A stretch of DNA of 64,000 nt from Alphaproteobacteria bacterium (lineage in GTDB: Bacteria > Pseudomonadota > Alphaproteobacteria > Caulobacterales > Caulobacteraceae). Made by a program: the position numbers and the translations under genes. Position 1 is the first letter of the stretch; every line of letters starts with the position of its first letter. The notes under the pieces are model-generated. The model was not told the DNA's origin. It worked only from the letters and a program-made list of their open reading frames with translations, and searched no databases. The stretch covers positions 101,383 through 165,382 of the forward strand of contig JANYET010000013.1 in assembly GCA_025359785.1 (NCBI GenBank). The letters run 5' to 3'. Shown one piece after another: positions 17,266 to 29,143 of this stretch.

Positions 17266-18101
17266 TCAGCCCAGGCGCGCCGCGTGCCAGCGCAGATGAT
17301 CGGCCATGAAACTCGCGACGAAGGCGTAGCTGTGATCGTAGCCAGCCTGCAGGCGAAGGGTCAGCGCGACGCCGGCCGCCTCGCAGGCCTGCGCCAGGAG
17401 CTGCGGTTTCAGCTCGGTCTCGAGGAAGGGGTCCGCACCGCCCTGATCGACCAGAATCTCGGCCGCCGCGGCGCCGCCCTCGATCAAGGCCGTCGCGTCG
17501 TGGGCGCGCCACGCCGAACGATCGGGGCCGAGGTAGCCGCTCAGCGCTTTCTGGCCCCAGGGGCAGCGCGTCGGCGAGGCGATCGGGGCGAAGGCCGAGA
17601 CGCTCCGCCAGCGGCCCGGGTGGCGCAGCGCCAGGGTGAGCGCGCCATGACCACCCATCGAATGGCCAGTGATCGCCTGGCGGGCCATGTCCGCCGGAAA
17701 GTTCGCCGCGATCAGCGCCGGTAGTTCGCCGACGACGTAGCGCTCCATGCGGAAGTTGGCGGCCCAGGGCGCTTGCGTCGCGTCGAGATAGAAGCCGGCG
17801 CCTTGGCCGAAGTCATAGGCGGGGTCGTCGGGAACACCCTCGCCACGCGGACTGGTGTCCGGCGCCACGAAGATCAGCCCGAGCTCGGCGCACACCTGCT
17901 GGAACTGTCCCTTGTCGGTCACATTGGCGTGGGTGCAGGTCAGGCCGGAGAGATACCAGACCACGGGGAGCGGAACCCCCGCGGCGGCTTGCGGCGGCAG
18001 ATAGACGCTGAAGGTCATCGCCGTCCCGGTCTCGCGGCTATCATGCCGATAGACGCCTTGGACGCCGCCGAACATTTTCGCGGTGGAAACGGTTTCCAGG
18101 C

Positions 18102-18105
<4 letters not shown>
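17266..18105 (-). CDS. fghA: S-formylglutathione hydrolase
   Basis: A 279-residue esterase D family enzyme that hydrolyses S-formylglutathione to formate and glutathione. The nucleophile is Ser149 in [11 protein letters not shown], the acid lies in [14 protein letters not shown] and the catalytic His is in [16 protein letters not shown]. The oxyanion segment [19 protein letters not shown] with the Cys characteristic of FGH enzymes is also present. Its start overlaps the end of the class III alcohol dehydrogenase gene by 4 bases, the classic arrangement for glutathione-dependent formaldehyde oxidation. Confidence 0.96.
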
Positions 18106-19207
<1,102 letters not shown>

Positions 19208-19211
<4 letters not shown>

Positions 19212-21535
19212 CTTGTCTCTCCCAGGTTCGAAGGCGTCTCAGGCGCCGACGCAGCGCGCAACTTCACCGGCACGGATTTGTAGGCCGGCGTGCCGCTGCG
19301 TCGGTCGTGATCGTCGAGCGCCACCAGCGCATTGGTTTCCGGATAATAGGCGGCCACGCAGCCTCGGGGCAGCGACCTCGCGACGGCTGTGAAGCCCCGC
19401 ACGATGCGCGCGCCGGACGGATCGAAAGCCGCCAGGATATCGACCCGATCGCCACTGGCCAAGCCTTGGGCCGCGAGGTCCTCCGGGCTGACAAAGACGA
19501 TATCGCGCCGTCCGAAGACGCCGCGATAACGGTCGTCCTGCCCATAGATCGTCGTGTTGTATTGATCGTGGCTGCGAAGCGTCGTCAGCAGCATCACCTG
19601 CGGGTCGCCGCGCCGCGCGTCCTCGCTGTCCGCCAGATAGGGCAGGAAATTGGCCTTGCCGCTGGCGGTCTTCCAGACGCGTTGCGAGGTCGGCACCGGC
19701 AGCCGGAAACCGCCGGGGGTTTGAATGCGCGCGTTGTAGTCGGCGAACTGGTCCGGCAGCACCGCCTCGATCAGGTCGCGGATGCGGCCATAGTCAGCCG
19801 TCAACGCCGCCCAGGAGACCGGATCGTCGGGGCCGAACGTAGCCCGGCCAATGCCCGCGACGATCGCCACCTCGGACATCAGCTGCGGCCCCGCCGGCGG
19901 ATTCAAGCCTCGCGAGGCGTGAACCATCGACATGGAGTCCTCGACCGTCACCGCCTGGCGCCCCGCCGCCTGGGCGTCGATCTCGGTACGGCCGAGGCAG
20001 GGCAGCAACAGGCTCTCGCGGCCCGTCAGGAGGTGGGTTCGATTAAGCTTGGTCGCCACGTGGACCGTCATGTCCACCCCGGCCAGGGCGGCGAAGGTGC
20101 GGACAGGGTCGGGCGCGGCGACCGCGAAATTGCCGCCCAGGCCCATGAAGAACCGGACCTCGCCCCGCTCCATGGCGCCGATCGCCTGCACCACGGTGTG
20201 GCCATGCTCGCGCGGCGAGCGGAACCCAAAGACCCCGTCCATCGCCCCCAGGAACGCCTCGGAAGGCTTTTCCCAAAGCCCCACCGTGCGGTCGCCCTGC
20301 ACGTTGGAATGCCCGCGCAAGGGACAAATACCGGCCCCTGGTCGGCCGATGTTGCCGCGCAGCAGCAGCAGGTTGACGAGCTGTTGCACCGTCGATGACG
20401 CGTTGCGGTGCTGGGTCAGACCCATCCCGTAGCAAAGGATCGTGGCGCTCGAGGCCGCATAGATCCGCGCGGCGCCTTCGATCTCCGCCCGCGGCAGGCC
20501 GGCGCCCGCCTCGATCCGCGCCCACTCCAGGGCGGCCAGGTGGGCGGCCAGCAGATCAAAGCCCAGGGTGTGCTCCCGCAGGAAGCCGTGATCGAGGATC
20601 GCCTCACGCCCCTGCGCGAGGGCCTCGGCGTCCCAGGCGATCAGGGCCTTCATCATCCCCTGCACCAGCGCCGCGTCGCCGCCAACCGTGAGCTGGTAGT
20701 AGCCGGAGGCGATATCGGTCGCCCCCAGGGTCGCCATCTCGACCGCATCCTGCGGCGAGGCGAAGCGTTCCAGCGCGCGCTCACGAAGCGGATTGAACAC
20801 CAGGATCGCGGCGCCCCGCCGCGAGGCCTCGCGCAAGGTCGTCATCATCCGCGGATGATTGGTGCCCGGGTTGTGGCCGAAGCTGAGGATCAGGTCGGCG
20901 TGATCGAAATCCTCCAGCGTCACCGACCCCTTCCCCAGGCCGATCGAGTCCGGCAGACCCACGCTGGTGGGCTCGTGGCACATGTTGGAGCAATCGGGGA
21001 AATTGTTGGTCCCGAACCGCCGTCCAAGCAGCTGATAGAGGAATGCCGCCTCATTGGAGGCCCGGCCGGAGGCGTAGAATTCCGCCTGGCCGGGGTGGTC
21101 CAGCGCCTTCAGGCCGCCGGCTATCCGCTCGAAAGCCGCCTCCCACGCGATCGGCAGGTAGCGGTCCGTGGCCGCGTCATAGGCCAGGGGTTCAGTCAGG
21201 CGGCCAGCGTCCTCGAGCTGGTGGTCGCTCCAGGCCCGCAACTCGGTCAGCGTATGGCGGGCGAACAGGTCAGGCGTCGCGCGTTTGCTGGTCGCCTCCC
21301 AGGCCACGGCCTTGGCGCCGTTCTCGCAAAACTCGAACGACGAGGTGTGCTTCGGATCGGGCCAGGCGCAGCCTGGACAGTCGAAGCCCTCCGGCTGATT
21401 GGCGTGCAAGAGGGCGCGACCTCCGTCCAGGAGGGTCGTGTGGTCCTGCAGGGCCAGACCCACGGCCTTGATCGCGCCCCAGCCGCCGGCCGGCCGGGTG
21501 TAGGCATGGACGCCAGGAATAGGCTTCTTAGACAT
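19208..21535 (-). CDS. FdhF/YdeP-family molybdopterin oxidoreductase, formate dehydrogenase-like
   Basis: A 775-residue molybdopterin enzyme of the FdhF/YdeP type. Cys53, Cys56 and Cys70 near the N-terminus ([16 protein letters not shown]) could hold an iron-sulfur cluster. The segment around [17 protein letters not shown] (Cys182, Cys186) corresponds to the active-site loop, Cys186 being the likely molybdenum ligand. Later segments [23 protein letters not shown] and the C-terminal [15 protein letters not shown] bind the cofactor. YdeP proteins are poorly characterised and not all are proven formate dehydrogenases, but overlap with fdhD and with the formaldehyde genes supports formate oxidation here. 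The ATG at 21535 is the first before homology; the frame is open further upstream. Confidence 0.85.
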
Positions 21536-22361
21536 GGGCCGGAGCCTTCGCGTGACCGTGACCCAGCAACCGCTCGGCGCCGCTGAAGATCGTGTGGCCA
21601 TCGGACCGGGCCAGGGCGACGAGGGTGATCCCAGCCTCCTCCGCATTGCGGATCGCCAGGTCGGTCGGCGCCGAGACCGCCACGATCATCGGGCAGCCGA
21701 TCCGCGCTGTCTTCTCCACCATCTCGAAGGAACATCGGCTGGTCACGATCACAAAGCCGGTCGCGGGATCGATACCCTTGCGCAGCAATCCGCCCGCCAG
21801 CTTATCCAGCGCGTTGTGCCGCCCGACGTCTTCCCGCAACAGGCCAAGAGTGCCGTCGCTGTCGGCGAACCCCGCCGCGTGGGTCGCCCGCGTCAGCCGG
21901 CCCAGCGCCTGCTGGTCTTCGAGCAGACCGAGGGCGCGATGCACCGCTCGCGGATCGAACCTCTGACCGGCCGCGACCACGGGCATCGGACGGACCGCAT
22001 CGGCCAGCCTTTGCACGCCGCAAAGGCCGCAACTCGACCGCCCCTCCAGAGTTCGCGGACGCGCGCGGCGCATGACCCGGCCTGGCGCAAGCCGGACATC
22101 GACCAGATAGCCCTGCGGCTTCGCCTCGATCGACACGTCCAGGATATCGGGAAAACCGGCCACGCCCTCGGTCACCGTGAAGCCTGTGGCCAGGTCTTCC
22201 AGGTCCGCTGGGCTCGCCATCAACACGGTATGCGGGCGGCCATCGAAGGAAAGCCCGATCGCCGCCTCGGTCGGCGTCGCGCGCTCGGTCGGCGCATAAC
22301 CGGCGCCTGGCCGCCACGCCGCGCCGGGCCGCCGCCGCGCCATGTCCCCATGATCGTTCAT
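21528..22361 (-). CDS. fdhD: Formate dehydrogenase accessory sulfurtransferase FdhD
   Basis: A 277-residue FdhD-family protein. It contains the two-Cys motif CGLCG (Cys111 and Cys114), which receives sulfur from IscS and passes it to the molybdenum cofactor, and the DVGRHNALDKLAGG segment typical of the family. FdhD is needed for activity of formate dehydrogenases. It overlaps the following molybdoenzyme gene by 8 bases, which ties it to that enzyme. Confidence 0.95.
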   Translation of the reverse strand: MNDHGDMARRRPGAAWRPGAGYAPTERATPTEAAIGLSFDGRPHTVLMASPADLEDLATGFTVTEGVAGFPDILDVSIEAKPQGYLVDVRLAPGRVMRRARPRTLEGRSSCGLCGVQRLADAVRPMPVVAAGQRFDPRAVHRALGLLEDQQALGRLTRATHAAGFADSDGTLGLLREDVGRHNALDKLAGGLLRKGIDPATGFVIVTSRCSFEMVEKTARIGCPMIVAVSAPTDLAIRNAEEAGITLVALARSDGHTIFSGAERLLGHGHAKAPAHV

Positions 22362-22438
22362 CGCCTGGGCTCCACGTCTGATCGTGCCGCAACGGGCGGC
22401 GGCGCGCAGAACGACACCTTAGCGAAATTCGGCGTTCG

Positions 22439-23329
22439 TCATGCGAAGACGATTGTCTTTCCGCCCTCGATCAGCACCCGGCGGTCCACGTGCCAGCCGA
22501 CCGCACGGGCCAGCACTTGGCACTCGATATCCCTGCCGAGCTCGACCAACTGGTCCGGCCCCTGGCTGTGGTCCACCCGCTGGACGCCCTGTTCGATGAT
22601 CGGGCCCTCGTCGAGGTCGGTGGTCACGTAGTGGGCCGTGGCGCCGATGATCTTCACGCCGCGATCGTAGGCCTGATGATAGGGCCTTGCCCCCTTGAAC
22701 CCGGGCAGGAACGAGTGGTGGATATTGATGCAGCGACCCGCCAGTTGCGCGCACATCCCGGCCGACAGAATCTGCATGTACCGGGCCAGCACCACGAGGT
22801 CCGCGCCCTGCCGATCCACCAGCGCCATGAAGGCGGCTTCCTGCTCGGCCTTCGTCGACGGCGTCACCGGCAGGTAGTGGAAGGGCACGCCGCTCCACTC
22901 CACGAAGGACCGCAGGTCTTCGTGGTTCGACACCACGCCGACGACATCCGCCGGCAAAAGGCCCGCCCTCCACCGATGCAGCAGGTCGAAGAGGCAGTGT
23001 CCAAACTTGGAAACCGCGATCAGCACCTTCGGCTTGGTCGCCGCCTCGTGCAGGGTCCAGCTCATCGCGAACCGCCGCGCGATCGGCTCGAAGCCCGCCC
23101 GCAGGCCGTGCGCGGTGGGCATGGCGCCGTCGGGGCGAAACACCGTGCGCATGTAGAACTGGCCGGCGATCGCATCGTTGAAGTGGCTGGACTCGGTGAT
23201 CGAGCCATTGTTGTCCGCCAGAAACCCCGAGACCGCCGCAACCACGCCCTTCTGGTCGGGGCAATTCAGGATCAGGATGTGGCGCTCATCCAGCGCCTTG
23301 GTCTTGGTCGTCAAGCGATCGTCCTCCAT
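22439..23329 (-). CDS. purU: Formyltetrahydrofolate deformylase
   Basis: A 296-residue two-domain protein. An N-terminal ACT domain (ILILNCPDQKGVVAAVSGFL) is followed by a formyltransferase-like catalytic domain with SNHEDLR, HHSFLPGFKGARPYHQAYDRGVKIIGATAHYVT and the conserved Asp of DLDEGPIIEQ. PurU releases formate from 10-formyl-THF, balancing one-carbon pools and supplying formate. It is the first gene, 77 bases ahead of fdhD, so formate from both glutathione-linked and folate-linked routes would reach the formate-oxidising enzyme. The ATG at 23329 has GAGGG upstream; the next upstream ATG adds 11 residues without similarity. Confidence 0.93.
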   Translation of the reverse strand: MEDDRLTTKTKALDERHILILNCPDQKGVVAAVSGFLADNNGSITESSHFNDAIAGQFYMRTVFRPDGAMPTAHGLRAGFEPIARRFAMSWTLHEAATKPKVLIAVSKFGHCLFDLLHRWRAGLLPADVVGVVSNHEDLRSFVEWSGVPFHYLPVTPSTKAEQEAAFMALVDRQGADLVVLARYMQILSAGMCAQLAGRCINIHHSFLPGFKGARPYHQAYDRGVKIIGATAHYVTTDLDEGPIIEQGVQRVDHSQGPDQLVELGRDIECQVLARAVGWHVDRRVLIEGGKTIVFA

Positions 23330-23567
23330 GCCCTCGGCCCGGAACCGGGGCGACGACAGCAATCTGGGCTGGCGGACCCGATAGCCAATCGAATTTTGCC
23401 ATCCGCCGATCTAATTTTTGCGGCTGACCGGCTCCGGACAAGTGGCGCGCCGGCGGATCGCCGTCCCCACGGCCTGCATTCACGAGTTCCGCTGGGCCTC
23501 GGCCCACAGCGCCTCGGTCTGCGTCTGGATCGCGGCGCTCCATCTCACCCGCCATGGTTGGCGAACC

Positions 23568-26500
23568 TCAGGCCACGGAGGCCGCCTTCGCCCCACCCAG
23601 CAACTTATAGATCGCGGGCATCGCCAGCAGCACCAGGGGCCCCTGGGCGATCAGGCCGGAGATGATGGCGATGGCCAGCGGGCGCTCCATCGACGCGCCG
23701 CCACCCAGCGCGAGCGCCAGCGGCGCCAGCGCCAGGATCGCGGCCAGCGTGGTCATGGCGATCGGGCGCAGGCGGTTCAGGCCGGCCTCTACCAGAGCGC
23801 GGTCCGGCACGACCCCTTCCGCCAACAGCGCCTCGTATTCGGTGAAGTAGAAAATCGCCACCTCGGTCGCGATGCCGAGGATCATGGTCGCGCCCATCAG
23901 CGCCATGATGTTCAGTTCGACCCCCGTCACCCACAGGCCGATGGCGACCGCCGAGGCCGCCGTCAGCGGCATCAGCAGGATGGTGAAGGCGGTGCGGAAG
24001 CTTTCGTAGATCACCAGCAGCAGGACGAAGACCGCCGCGACGGCCGCGGCGAAGACCAGCGCCATGCCCCGGAACGCCGACTGCTGCTCGGCGAACAGGC
24101 CGCCCATCTCGAACCGCACCCCGGCCGGCAACAGGCCCGGCTTGTTCACCGCCCGCTGGACGTCCTTGGCGGCCGAGCCGGTATCGCGGCCGGTGACGCG
24201 CGCGGTAACGGCGTCCATGCGCTGCATGTTCTCGCGTCCGATTTCCGCCTGTCCGGTGACGAGCCGCAGGCTGGCGACCCGTGACACCGGGAACAGGTGG
24301 CCGTCCCCCGGGGACTTCAACATCAGGCCGGAGATCTGCCCGATCCGCGCGCGCGCCGCCGGCGGGGTCCAGACCCGAACATCGGCCAGGGTGGCGCCGG
24401 ACTGAATCTGGGTGGCGACCGTGCCGCCGAGCAGGCCGGCCAGCTGTTTGCTGACCTCGCCGGCGTCGATGCCCTCCAGCTCGGCGCGGACCGGATCGAC
24501 GTCGATCTGCAACCCGTCACCGGCGATCACCACGCCCGACTTCACCTCGGTGACGCCGCGCACCTTACCGATAGCATCCGCCACCACCGGGCCGGTCTTC
24601 TGCAGTAGGGCCGCATCGTCGCCGAACAGCTTCACCTCGATCGGCTGCGGCACCGCGGTCAGGTCGCCGATCAGGTCTTCCATCAGCTGCGCGGTCTCGA
24701 TCTCGACGCCAGGGATGCTGTCCTGAACCTTGCCGCGGACCTCCTCCATCACGGTCTCGAGGGGCCGCCGGCCCTTGCGCTTCAGCCGGATGAAAAAGTC
24801 CCCGGTATTGGGCTCCGTCAGGCCGCCGCCCAGCTGTGCGCCGGTGCGACGCGAATAGGTGTCGATGTCCGGCGTCGCGCGGATGACCTCCTCGATCTGA
24901 CGCATCAGGCGGTCGGTCTCGCTCAGCGACATGCCGGACGGGGCGATGTAGTCGAGGATGAAGCCGCCTTCGTCGATCTTCGGAATGAAACCCGAGCCGA
25001 CCTTGGCGAAGCTGAGCCCGCCCAGCGCCGCCACGGCGACCACGGCGGCGAGCGCGAGCCACGGCCGGCCTATCGCGCCCTCGAGCGCGGTGCGGTAGCG
25101 ACGCATGATGCGGCCATTCGGATCGATCCCGGCGGTCTTGCCGCGCCGCTTGATCAGCAGCTCCACCAGAACCGGCACCAGCCACCAGGCGACCAGGAAC
25201 GACAGCACCAGGGCCACCGTCATGGTGATCGACAGAGCCTTGAAGAAGGCGCCGGTCACCCCGCTGAGAAACGCCAGCGGCACGAAAATCACGATTGTCG
25301 CCGCCGACGAGCTGATCAGCGGCCGCATGAACTCACCGACCGCGCGCTGAATGGTCAGCCGGGCTTGTCCCGGGTCCTCGCCGAGACGCCGCTCGATGTG
25401 CTCGATCATCACGATCGCATCGTCGATGATCAGGCCGATGGCCGCGGCCATCCCGCCCAGCGTCATGATATTGAAGCTCTGGCCGACGATCTTGAGGACC
25501 AGCGTTGTCGCCGCCAGCACCACCGGCACGGCGATGACCGCGGCCAGGGTCACCTTCCAGTCGCGCAGGAAGACCAGCAGCACCAGGGCCGCCAGGATCA
25601 CGCCGATGACGATCGCGTTGCGCAGCGACGACGCGGAATCCAGGATCAGGTCGCTCTGGTCGTACCAGGCCTTGACCTGCATATCGGCTGGGCCCTGCGC
25701 CCTGGCGTTCTGGAAAGCGGCCTGCACGGCCCGAGCGATCTGGACGGTATTGCCGCCCGGCTGCTGATAGACATTGACCAGCACCGCGTCGCGGCCATCG
25801 GCGGTGACCCGGAGCCACTGCGGCGCGGCGGCCGCCTTGACCTGGGCCACGTCGCGGACGCGCACGACCGTTCCGCCTACCGTCTTGACCACGACGTTTT
25901 CGATCTGACGTGGATCACTGAGCCGGGAATCGGTGAGGACCAACAGCAGCTTGCCCTGATCTTCGATACGGCCGGAGGCGGCCAGGACGTTGGCCCCGGT
26001 CACCGCGGTCGCGACGTCATCCACCGATAGCCCATAGGTCCACAGCTTGGCCGGATCGGCCTCAATGCGGTATTCGCCAGCCGCTCCGCCCTGCGACATC
26101 ACCCGCGCCACGCCATCGATCGTGCTGAGCTGCGGCGCCAGCACCCGCTCGGCGAACCGGCGCAGCTCCACCGGCGTCGCCCGCGCCGACGTGAGGCTAT
26201 AGGCCGCCACCGGGAACACCGTGGGGTCCATCCGGCGCACGTCGAAGACCACGCCCTGTGGCAGGGTCGCCTGGCTGCGCGCCACCGCCGCCTCGACGCG
26301 CTGCAGCGCCAGGTCCATGTCCGAGCCCCAGGCGAAGTTCACCGACATCTCAGCCGAGCCGCGGCTGGTGGTCGACCTCAGGTTCCGCACCCCCGGGATC
26401 GCCCGCACCGCCTGCTCGACCGGCCGGGTGATGGCGATCTCCATCTGAGCCGGCGGTCGGTCGCCGGCGTCGATGGTCACCGCGATGCGGGGGAAGAGCA

Positions 26501-26618
26501 CGGTAGGGAACAGACCCACTGGCATCAGGAAGCCCGCCGCGACACCGCCGGCCACCAGGATGCCCAGCAGGGTCAGCAGCGAACGACGCCGCCGGGACAC
26601 GAAGGCCGAGAGGCTCAT
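23568..26618 (-). CDS. RND family efflux pump, inner-membrane permease
   Basis: A 1016-residue resistance-nodulation-division permease with 12 predicted membrane helices and two large periplasmic loops. Recognisable segments are IAVTIDAGDRPPAQMEIAITRPVEQA near the start and the TM4 pair of Asp in IGLIIDDAIVMIEHIERRL, which carries the proton relay. The C-terminus has MGATMILGIATEVAIFYFTEYEALL. The sequence is closer to the HME/NFE or MdtBC-like RND branches than to AcrB. It overlaps the adaptor gene by 4 bases. Substrate unknown; a pump against toxic aromatics or metals would fit the setting but is not shown by the sequence. Confidence 0.92.
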   Translation of the reverse strand: MSLSAFVSRRRRSLLTLLGILVAGGVAAGFLMPVGLFPTVLFPRIAVTIDAGDRPPAQMEIAITRPVEQAVRAIPGVRNLRSTTSRGSAEMSVNFAWGSDMDLALQRVEAAVARSQATLPQGVVFDVRRMDPTVFPVAAYSLTSARATPVELRRFAERVLAPQLSTIDGVARVMSQGGAAGEYRIEADPAKLWTYGLSVDDVATAVTGANVLAASGRIEDQGKLLLVLTDSRLSDPRQIENVVVKTVGGTVVRVRDVAQVKAAAAPQWLRVTADGRDAVLVNVYQQPGGNTVQIARAVQAAFQNARAQGPADMQVKAWYDQSDLILDSASSLRNAIVIGVILAALVLLVFLRDWKVTLAAVIAVPVVLAATTLVLKIVGQSFNIMTLGGMAAAIGLIIDDAIVMIEHIERRLGEDPGQARLTIQRAVGEFMRPLISSSAATIVIFVPLAFLSGVTGAFFKALSITMTVALVLSFLVAWWLVPVLVELLIKRRGKTAGIDPNGRIMRRYRTALEGAIGRPWLALAAVVAVAALGGLSFAKVGSGFIPKIDEGGFILDYIAPSGMSLSETDRLMRQIEEVIRATPDIDTYSRRTGAQLGGGLTEPNTGDFFIRLKRKGRRPLETVMEEVRGKVQDSIPGVEIETAQLMEDLIGDLTAVPQPIEVKLFGDDAALLQKTGPVVADAIGKVRGVTEVKSGVVIAGDGLQIDVDPVRAELEGIDAGEVSKQLAGLLGGTVATQIQSGATLADVRVWTPPAARARIGQISGLMLKSPGDGHLFPVSRVASLRLVTGQAEIGRENMQRMDAVTARVTGRDTGSAAKDVQRAVNKPGLLPAGVRFEMGGLFAEQQSAFRGMALVFAAAVAAVFVLLLVIYESFRTAFTILLMPLTAASAVAIGLWVTGVELNIMALMGATMILGIATEVAIFYFTEYEALLAEGVVPDRALVEAGLNRLRPIAMTTLAAILALAPLALALGGGASMERPLAIAIISGLIAQGPLVLLAMPAIYKLLGGAKAASVA

Positions 26619-27667
26619 TTGGCGCGGACCTTCACCGGCATGCCGTCCTGCAACTCATAGGCGCCATCGACAGCGACGCGCGCGCCGGCGGACAGCGGAC
26701 CCTTGATCTCAATGGCGTCGCCGTGGTCGAGACCGACGCTGACAAAGACCCTCTGGGCCTTGTCGCCGACGACAACGAAGACGTGCGCCCCGGTCTCGTC
26801 GAACACCACCGCGCCGCGAGGGGCGACCAGGCCCTGGTGCGAGGCGGTCACCACCTCACCCTGCACCGACGCCCCGATCGGCAGGGTCGCGCCGTTCAGG
26901 GGCACGATGGCGTCCAGGGTCTTGGTAGTCTGGTCCGCCGCGCGCCCGACCATGGCGATGCGCGAGGCGATGGGCGGGCCGCCAAACACCGGCTTCAGGG
27001 TCACCGCCTGGCCGACCGCGAAGTGGCCACCCGGCTCCAGGCCGAGCTTGACCGCCGCGCCATCGGCCCTGGCCAGCACCAGCATCGGCGCGTCCTGCGC
27101 GACGTGATCGCCGACCGCCGAGGAGATCGTGGTGACGATGCCGGCGCGCGGCGCCCTGAGAACCTGCAGTTTTTGGCCCGCGCCCTGCTTCTGCTGCGTC
27201 GTCAGGGCCGCCTGGGCGTCGGCCAGGGTCTTCTTCGCCGTGGCCAGCTGGTCGGAGGCGGCGAGCCTCTCCTCGTAGAGACGCTGAACGCGGGCGAGGT
27301 CGCCCTGCGCGAAGCCCACGGCGTCCGCCGCCTGCCGATAGGCCTGCTCCGAACCGGGCGCGTTGGCGAGTTCGACGAGGGCTTCACCGCTCGCCACCGT
27401 CTGGCCCGACCGCACGAACACCCGCGAGACGATCGCCGCCTTCGGGGCAGCGACGGTGATGCTGGAGGCCGCATCGGCCTGCACCACGCCGAACACCGAC
27501 ACCACGTCCTGAAGCGTCTCGGACTGCAACGTGGCGACCGTCACCTGGGCGGTCGGATGCGGCTCGGCGTCCGCCTCGCCACCGCCGTGCGGCCACAGGA
27601 TCAGACCGGCCACCGCCGCGATCACCACCACCGCCAGTCCGACGTAGAGCAACAGTCCGCGGTTCAT
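26615..27667 (-). CDS. Efflux RND transporter periplasmic adaptor subunit
   Basis: A 350-residue membrane fusion protein with one N-terminal transmembrane anchor (LLLYVGLAVVVIAAVAGLIL), a barrel-sandwich domain (VRSGQTVASGEALVEL and later RAPRAGIVTTISSAVGDHV), a coiled-coil hairpin between them and a beta-barrel domain near GHFAVGQAVTLKPVF. It bridges the RND pump and the TolC-like channel. It overlaps both neighbouring genes by 4 bases. Confidence 0.92.
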   Translation of the reverse strand: MNRGLLLYVGLAVVVIAAVAGLILWPHGGGEADAEPHPTAQVTVATLQSETLQDVVSVFGVVQADAASSITVAAPKAAIVSRVFVRSGQTVASGEALVELANAPGSEQAYRQAADAVGFAQGDLARVQRLYEERLAASDQLATAKKTLADAQAALTTQQKQGAGQKLQVLRAPRAGIVTTISSAVGDHVAQDAPMLVLARADGAAVKLGLEPGGHFAVGQAVTLKPVFGGPPIASRIAMVGRAADQTTKTLDAIVPLNGATLPIGASVQGEVVTASHQGLVAPRGAVVFDETGAHVFVVVGDKAQRVFVSVGLDHGDAIEIKGPLSAGARVAVDGAYELQDGMPVKVRAK

Positions 27668-29046
27668 GGCGCAGCCCTCGATTCGGCGGGTGGCAGGAAG
27701 AGCGCCGTTTCCAGCGCGATCTCGGCGAGACGGGCGGCCAACGCCTTGTCGTCAAGCTCGGCGCGCTTGGCGAGCACGTTTTGCGACAGGATCAGGTAGG
27801 TCTGACTGTCGATATCACGACGGTCGTAGGCGGCCATCGCCGGGCGCCAAAGGCTCTCCAGGCGCGGTACGTCGACGCTCAGCGCCGTCACCGCCGCGCG
27901 GGCGGTGCTACGCTCGCGCTCGGCGCCTCGGACCTCGGCATCTGTCTGGTCGAGGCGCGCGAGATATTCGGCGCGAAGCTGTTCGCGCGTGGCGAGCTGC
28001 ACCCTGGCCTCGCCGCGGCCACCATTGAAGATCGGCAACGCCAGGGTGAGGGCCAGGCCCTTCGTGGTCGTTCCCGCCGGGTCTCTGGCATAGGCCGCCG
28101 CGAGATTATTCAGCGGAAACTGGGCCAGGATCGCCTTGCGCAGACTGGCGTCCTGCGCGCCATAGCCGGCCTTCAGCGCGAGCAGGTCCGGTCGCCGGTC
28201 GGGCAGGCTGGCGAGCGCCTGAGCGACCGCGGCGGCGTCATAGCCGGCCGACGGCGGCGCGGCGACAAGCGGCAGGACCACCTCCGCGCGCAGGCCCAAA
28301 AGCGCGTTGAGGTCGCCCCGCGCCTTCGCAGCGTCGTGCTCAGCGGTGGTGAGTTGAGTCCGGGCGTCGAGCTTGGCGGCGAGGTCGGCGGCATTGGTTT
28401 GCAGCGTCACATCGCGGTTCTGTAAGGCGCGGGCGGACCCGACATAACGCTCGGCGGCCAGCGCCAGGACCTTGCGCAGCACAACGGCGCGCGCCTCGCC
28501 GGCCATCGCGGTCTCGGCCAGCTGACGGGCCTGCTGCGCCGTGTTCCACTCCGACCACAGCAGATCCAGGTCGGTTTGCCGCGCGCTCTGCCGGGCGGCG
28601 CGATGGGCGTAGTTACGCGCCAGAAGCCCCGCGAGATCGAGCCCCAGGTTGGCGGCGTAGGCCGTCTGGGTATCCGGCCCCGCGACCGGCCTGTCGATCG
28701 ATAGGGATAGTTGCGGGTCGGGCAGCAGGCCGGCGGAGAACACCTGCGCGTCGCTGACCTTGGCGGCGCGGCGCTTGGCGACCAGATCGGGGCTGTTCAA
28801 CACCGCCAGCACCGCGACCTCAAGCGGGTCGAGGCCATCCGACACGTCGACGGTGATGGATTTCAGCGGCTGAACCCGCAGCCGCGCGGCGTCCACCGTC
28901 AATCGCCGCGGGCTGACGGCAAGGTCGGGCCCGGCCGGCAGCGGGCTCGGCCGATAGCTGACGCAACCGCCAAGGGTGACCGCCAGCAGGGTCACGGCGA
29001 TCGTGCCTGCCCGCACTGACCGGGATGTCTTTCGCCGCCTGTCCAT
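27664..29046 (-). CDS. TolC-like outer membrane efflux lipoprotein
   Basis: A 460-residue outer-membrane factor with a lipoprotein signal peptide (LLAVTLGGC lipobox). It has two long alternating alpha-helical repeats rich in Ala, Arg and Glu, including LPDPQLSLSID and the second-half LALTLALPIFNGGRGEARVQLA, which is typical of TolC/CusC-type proteins. First gene of the RND operon, overlapping the adaptor. The ATG at 29046 puts the lipobox at the usual distance; an upstream ATG at 29073 is possible. Confidence 0.88.
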   Translation of the reverse strand: MDRRRKTSRSVRAGTIAVTLLAVTLGGCVSYRPSPLPAGPDLAVSPRRLTVDAARLRVQPLKSITVDVSDGLDPLEVAVLAVLNSPDLVAKRRAAKVSDAQVFSAGLLPDPQLSLSIDRPVAGPDTQTAYAANLGLDLAGLLARNYAHRAARQSARQTDLDLLWSEWNTAQQARQLAETAMAGEARAVVLRKVLALAAERYVGSARALQNRDVTLQTNAADLAAKLDARTQLTTAEHDAAKARGDLNALLGLRAEVVLPLVAAPPSAGYDAAAVAQALASLPDRRPDLLALKAGYGAQDASLRKAILAQFPLNNLAAAYARDPAGTTTKGLALTLALPIFNGGRGEARVQLATREQLRAEYLARLDQTDAEVRGAERERSTARAAVTALSVDVPRLESLWRPAMAAYDRRDIDSQTYLILSQNVLAKRAELDDKALAARLAEIALETALFLPPAESRAAP

Positions 29047-29143
29047 CGCCGGCCACCCTGCGCCCTCCAACATTGCCGGATCCCGACGGGGGCCTTACCG
29101 ATCTCCAATGTCGCCGTGCATCGCTGCTCGGGCGGGAACGGCT

